Positions 63,971-64,000 of a DNA stretch of 64,000 nt are shown piece after piece. Origin of the DNA: Watersipora subatra (taxonomy: Eukaryota; Bryozoa; Gymnolaemata; Cheilostomatida; Watersiporidae); assembly GCF_963576615.1 (NCBI RefSeq), contig NC_088708.1, positions 54,671,196 through 54,735,195 on the forward strand, read 5' to 3'. How positions within the stretch are numbered: position 1 is the first letter of the stretch; the number at the start of each line of letters is the position of its first letter. The notes beneath the pieces were generated by a model. It was not told the origin of the DNA. It searched no databases and saw nothing but the letters and a program-made list of their open reading frames with translations. Both the position numbers and the translations under genes were made by a program.

Positions 63971-64000
63971 GCTCCAGTCATGCAAATGGTTAGTGTGCTG
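63971..64000 (+). tRNA. Unit 66: type B, cut by the window end
   Basis: Only the acceptor and D arm (GCTCCAGTCATGCAAATGG) are visible; partner of unit 27. Confidence 0.4.

Larger units (their letters stand above)
53355..64000 (+). repeat. Tandem array of tRNA-Ile(UAU) units, about 164-bp period, 66 units in window
   Basis: Unit = 85-nt tRNA gene plus spacer of about 79 bp, all on the plus strand. Start-to-start spacing is 163-165 bp nearly throughout (180 bp once, between units 2 and 3, at the decayed left edge). A good tRNA has acceptor GCTCCAG/CTGGAGC, A box TGGCGCAATCGG, D arm GCGC/GCGC, anticodon stem CTGTA/TGCAG, loop CTTATA(intron)A, 11-nt intron AACAGTATGAG after position 37, variable AGGCT, T arm GTGAG-TTCGAGC-CTCAC, discriminator A. 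Animal tRNA-Ile(UAU) genes are known to carry an intron at this place. Type A spacers end ATCTAAACCACAA before the gene; type B spacers read TTGGTGAATTGTACCCAAAT. The array is not finished at the window end. Confidence 0.95.
60428..64000 (+). repeat. Higher-order duplication, second copy (units 45-66)
   Basis: Near-identical to 54,063-57,635. Defects of the first copy, including a 28-bp internal deletion, recur in register. Confidence 0.9.

Noticed and set aside
53355-64000. CRISPR-like array (regular repeat and spacer)
   Set aside because: The repeated part folds as a tRNA with an intron, the 'spacers' are also alike, and the genome is animal.

Overview
The window is animal nuclear DNA: AT-rich, with intron-split genes, GT/AG splice sites, a Pol III tRNA gene and many transposon families. 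The three host genes are conserved across animals, and two belong to ciliary/sperm-tail families. With the repeat types this suggests an invertebrate, perhaps a lophotrochozoan (bryozoan or mollusc); the phylum is a guess.

Layout. 1-9,898 (+): the MORN1 gene from about its second exon to its stop (11 exons), with a 55-bp satellite in one intron. 9.9-14.7 kb: intergenic, with decayed repeats. 14.7-32.3 kb (+): a THEG/SPMAP2-family gene of at least six coding exons. Its roughly 10-kb intron holds a 7.09-kb Kolobok-like DNA transposon (15,549-22,638) flanked by TTAA; smaller introns hold a SINE-like repeat in two copies. 32.7-38.0 kb (-): the complete four-exon myotrophin gene (MTPN), convergent with the THEG-family gene. 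38.2-53 kb: no gene was recognised apart from tRNA-Ala(UGC) at 46,467. This stretch is packed with non-autonomous DNA transposons: two head-to-head TA-flanked elements, a 2.4-kb element whose ends carry repeated GGCGACA motifs, an internally deleted copy of the Kolobok element, a pogo-like foldback element, and a 61-bp satellite. 53.35-64.0 kb (+, running off the window): a tandem array of 66 tRNA-Ile(UAU) units about 164 bp apart. Each unit is a tRNA with a short intron plus spacer. The array has higher-order duplication (6,365-bp offset) and two interleaved sequence types.

Most notable: (1) the intron-bearing tRNA-Ile(UAU) satellite, with a type-B variant in which the 5' anticodon strand and the intron have changed together so that they still pair with each other, rather than with the mature 3' strand; (2) the Kolobok-like element, whose long multi-exon THAP-DDE transposase frame looks open and which carries on the opposite strand a separate three-exon gene for a 180-residue protein resembling the cytoplasmic zinc-binding ('ballast') domain of P2X7 receptors.

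Gene models were built by hand from reading frame, splice-site phase and remembered protein families. Most lengths and phases close exactly, but no alignment was run.
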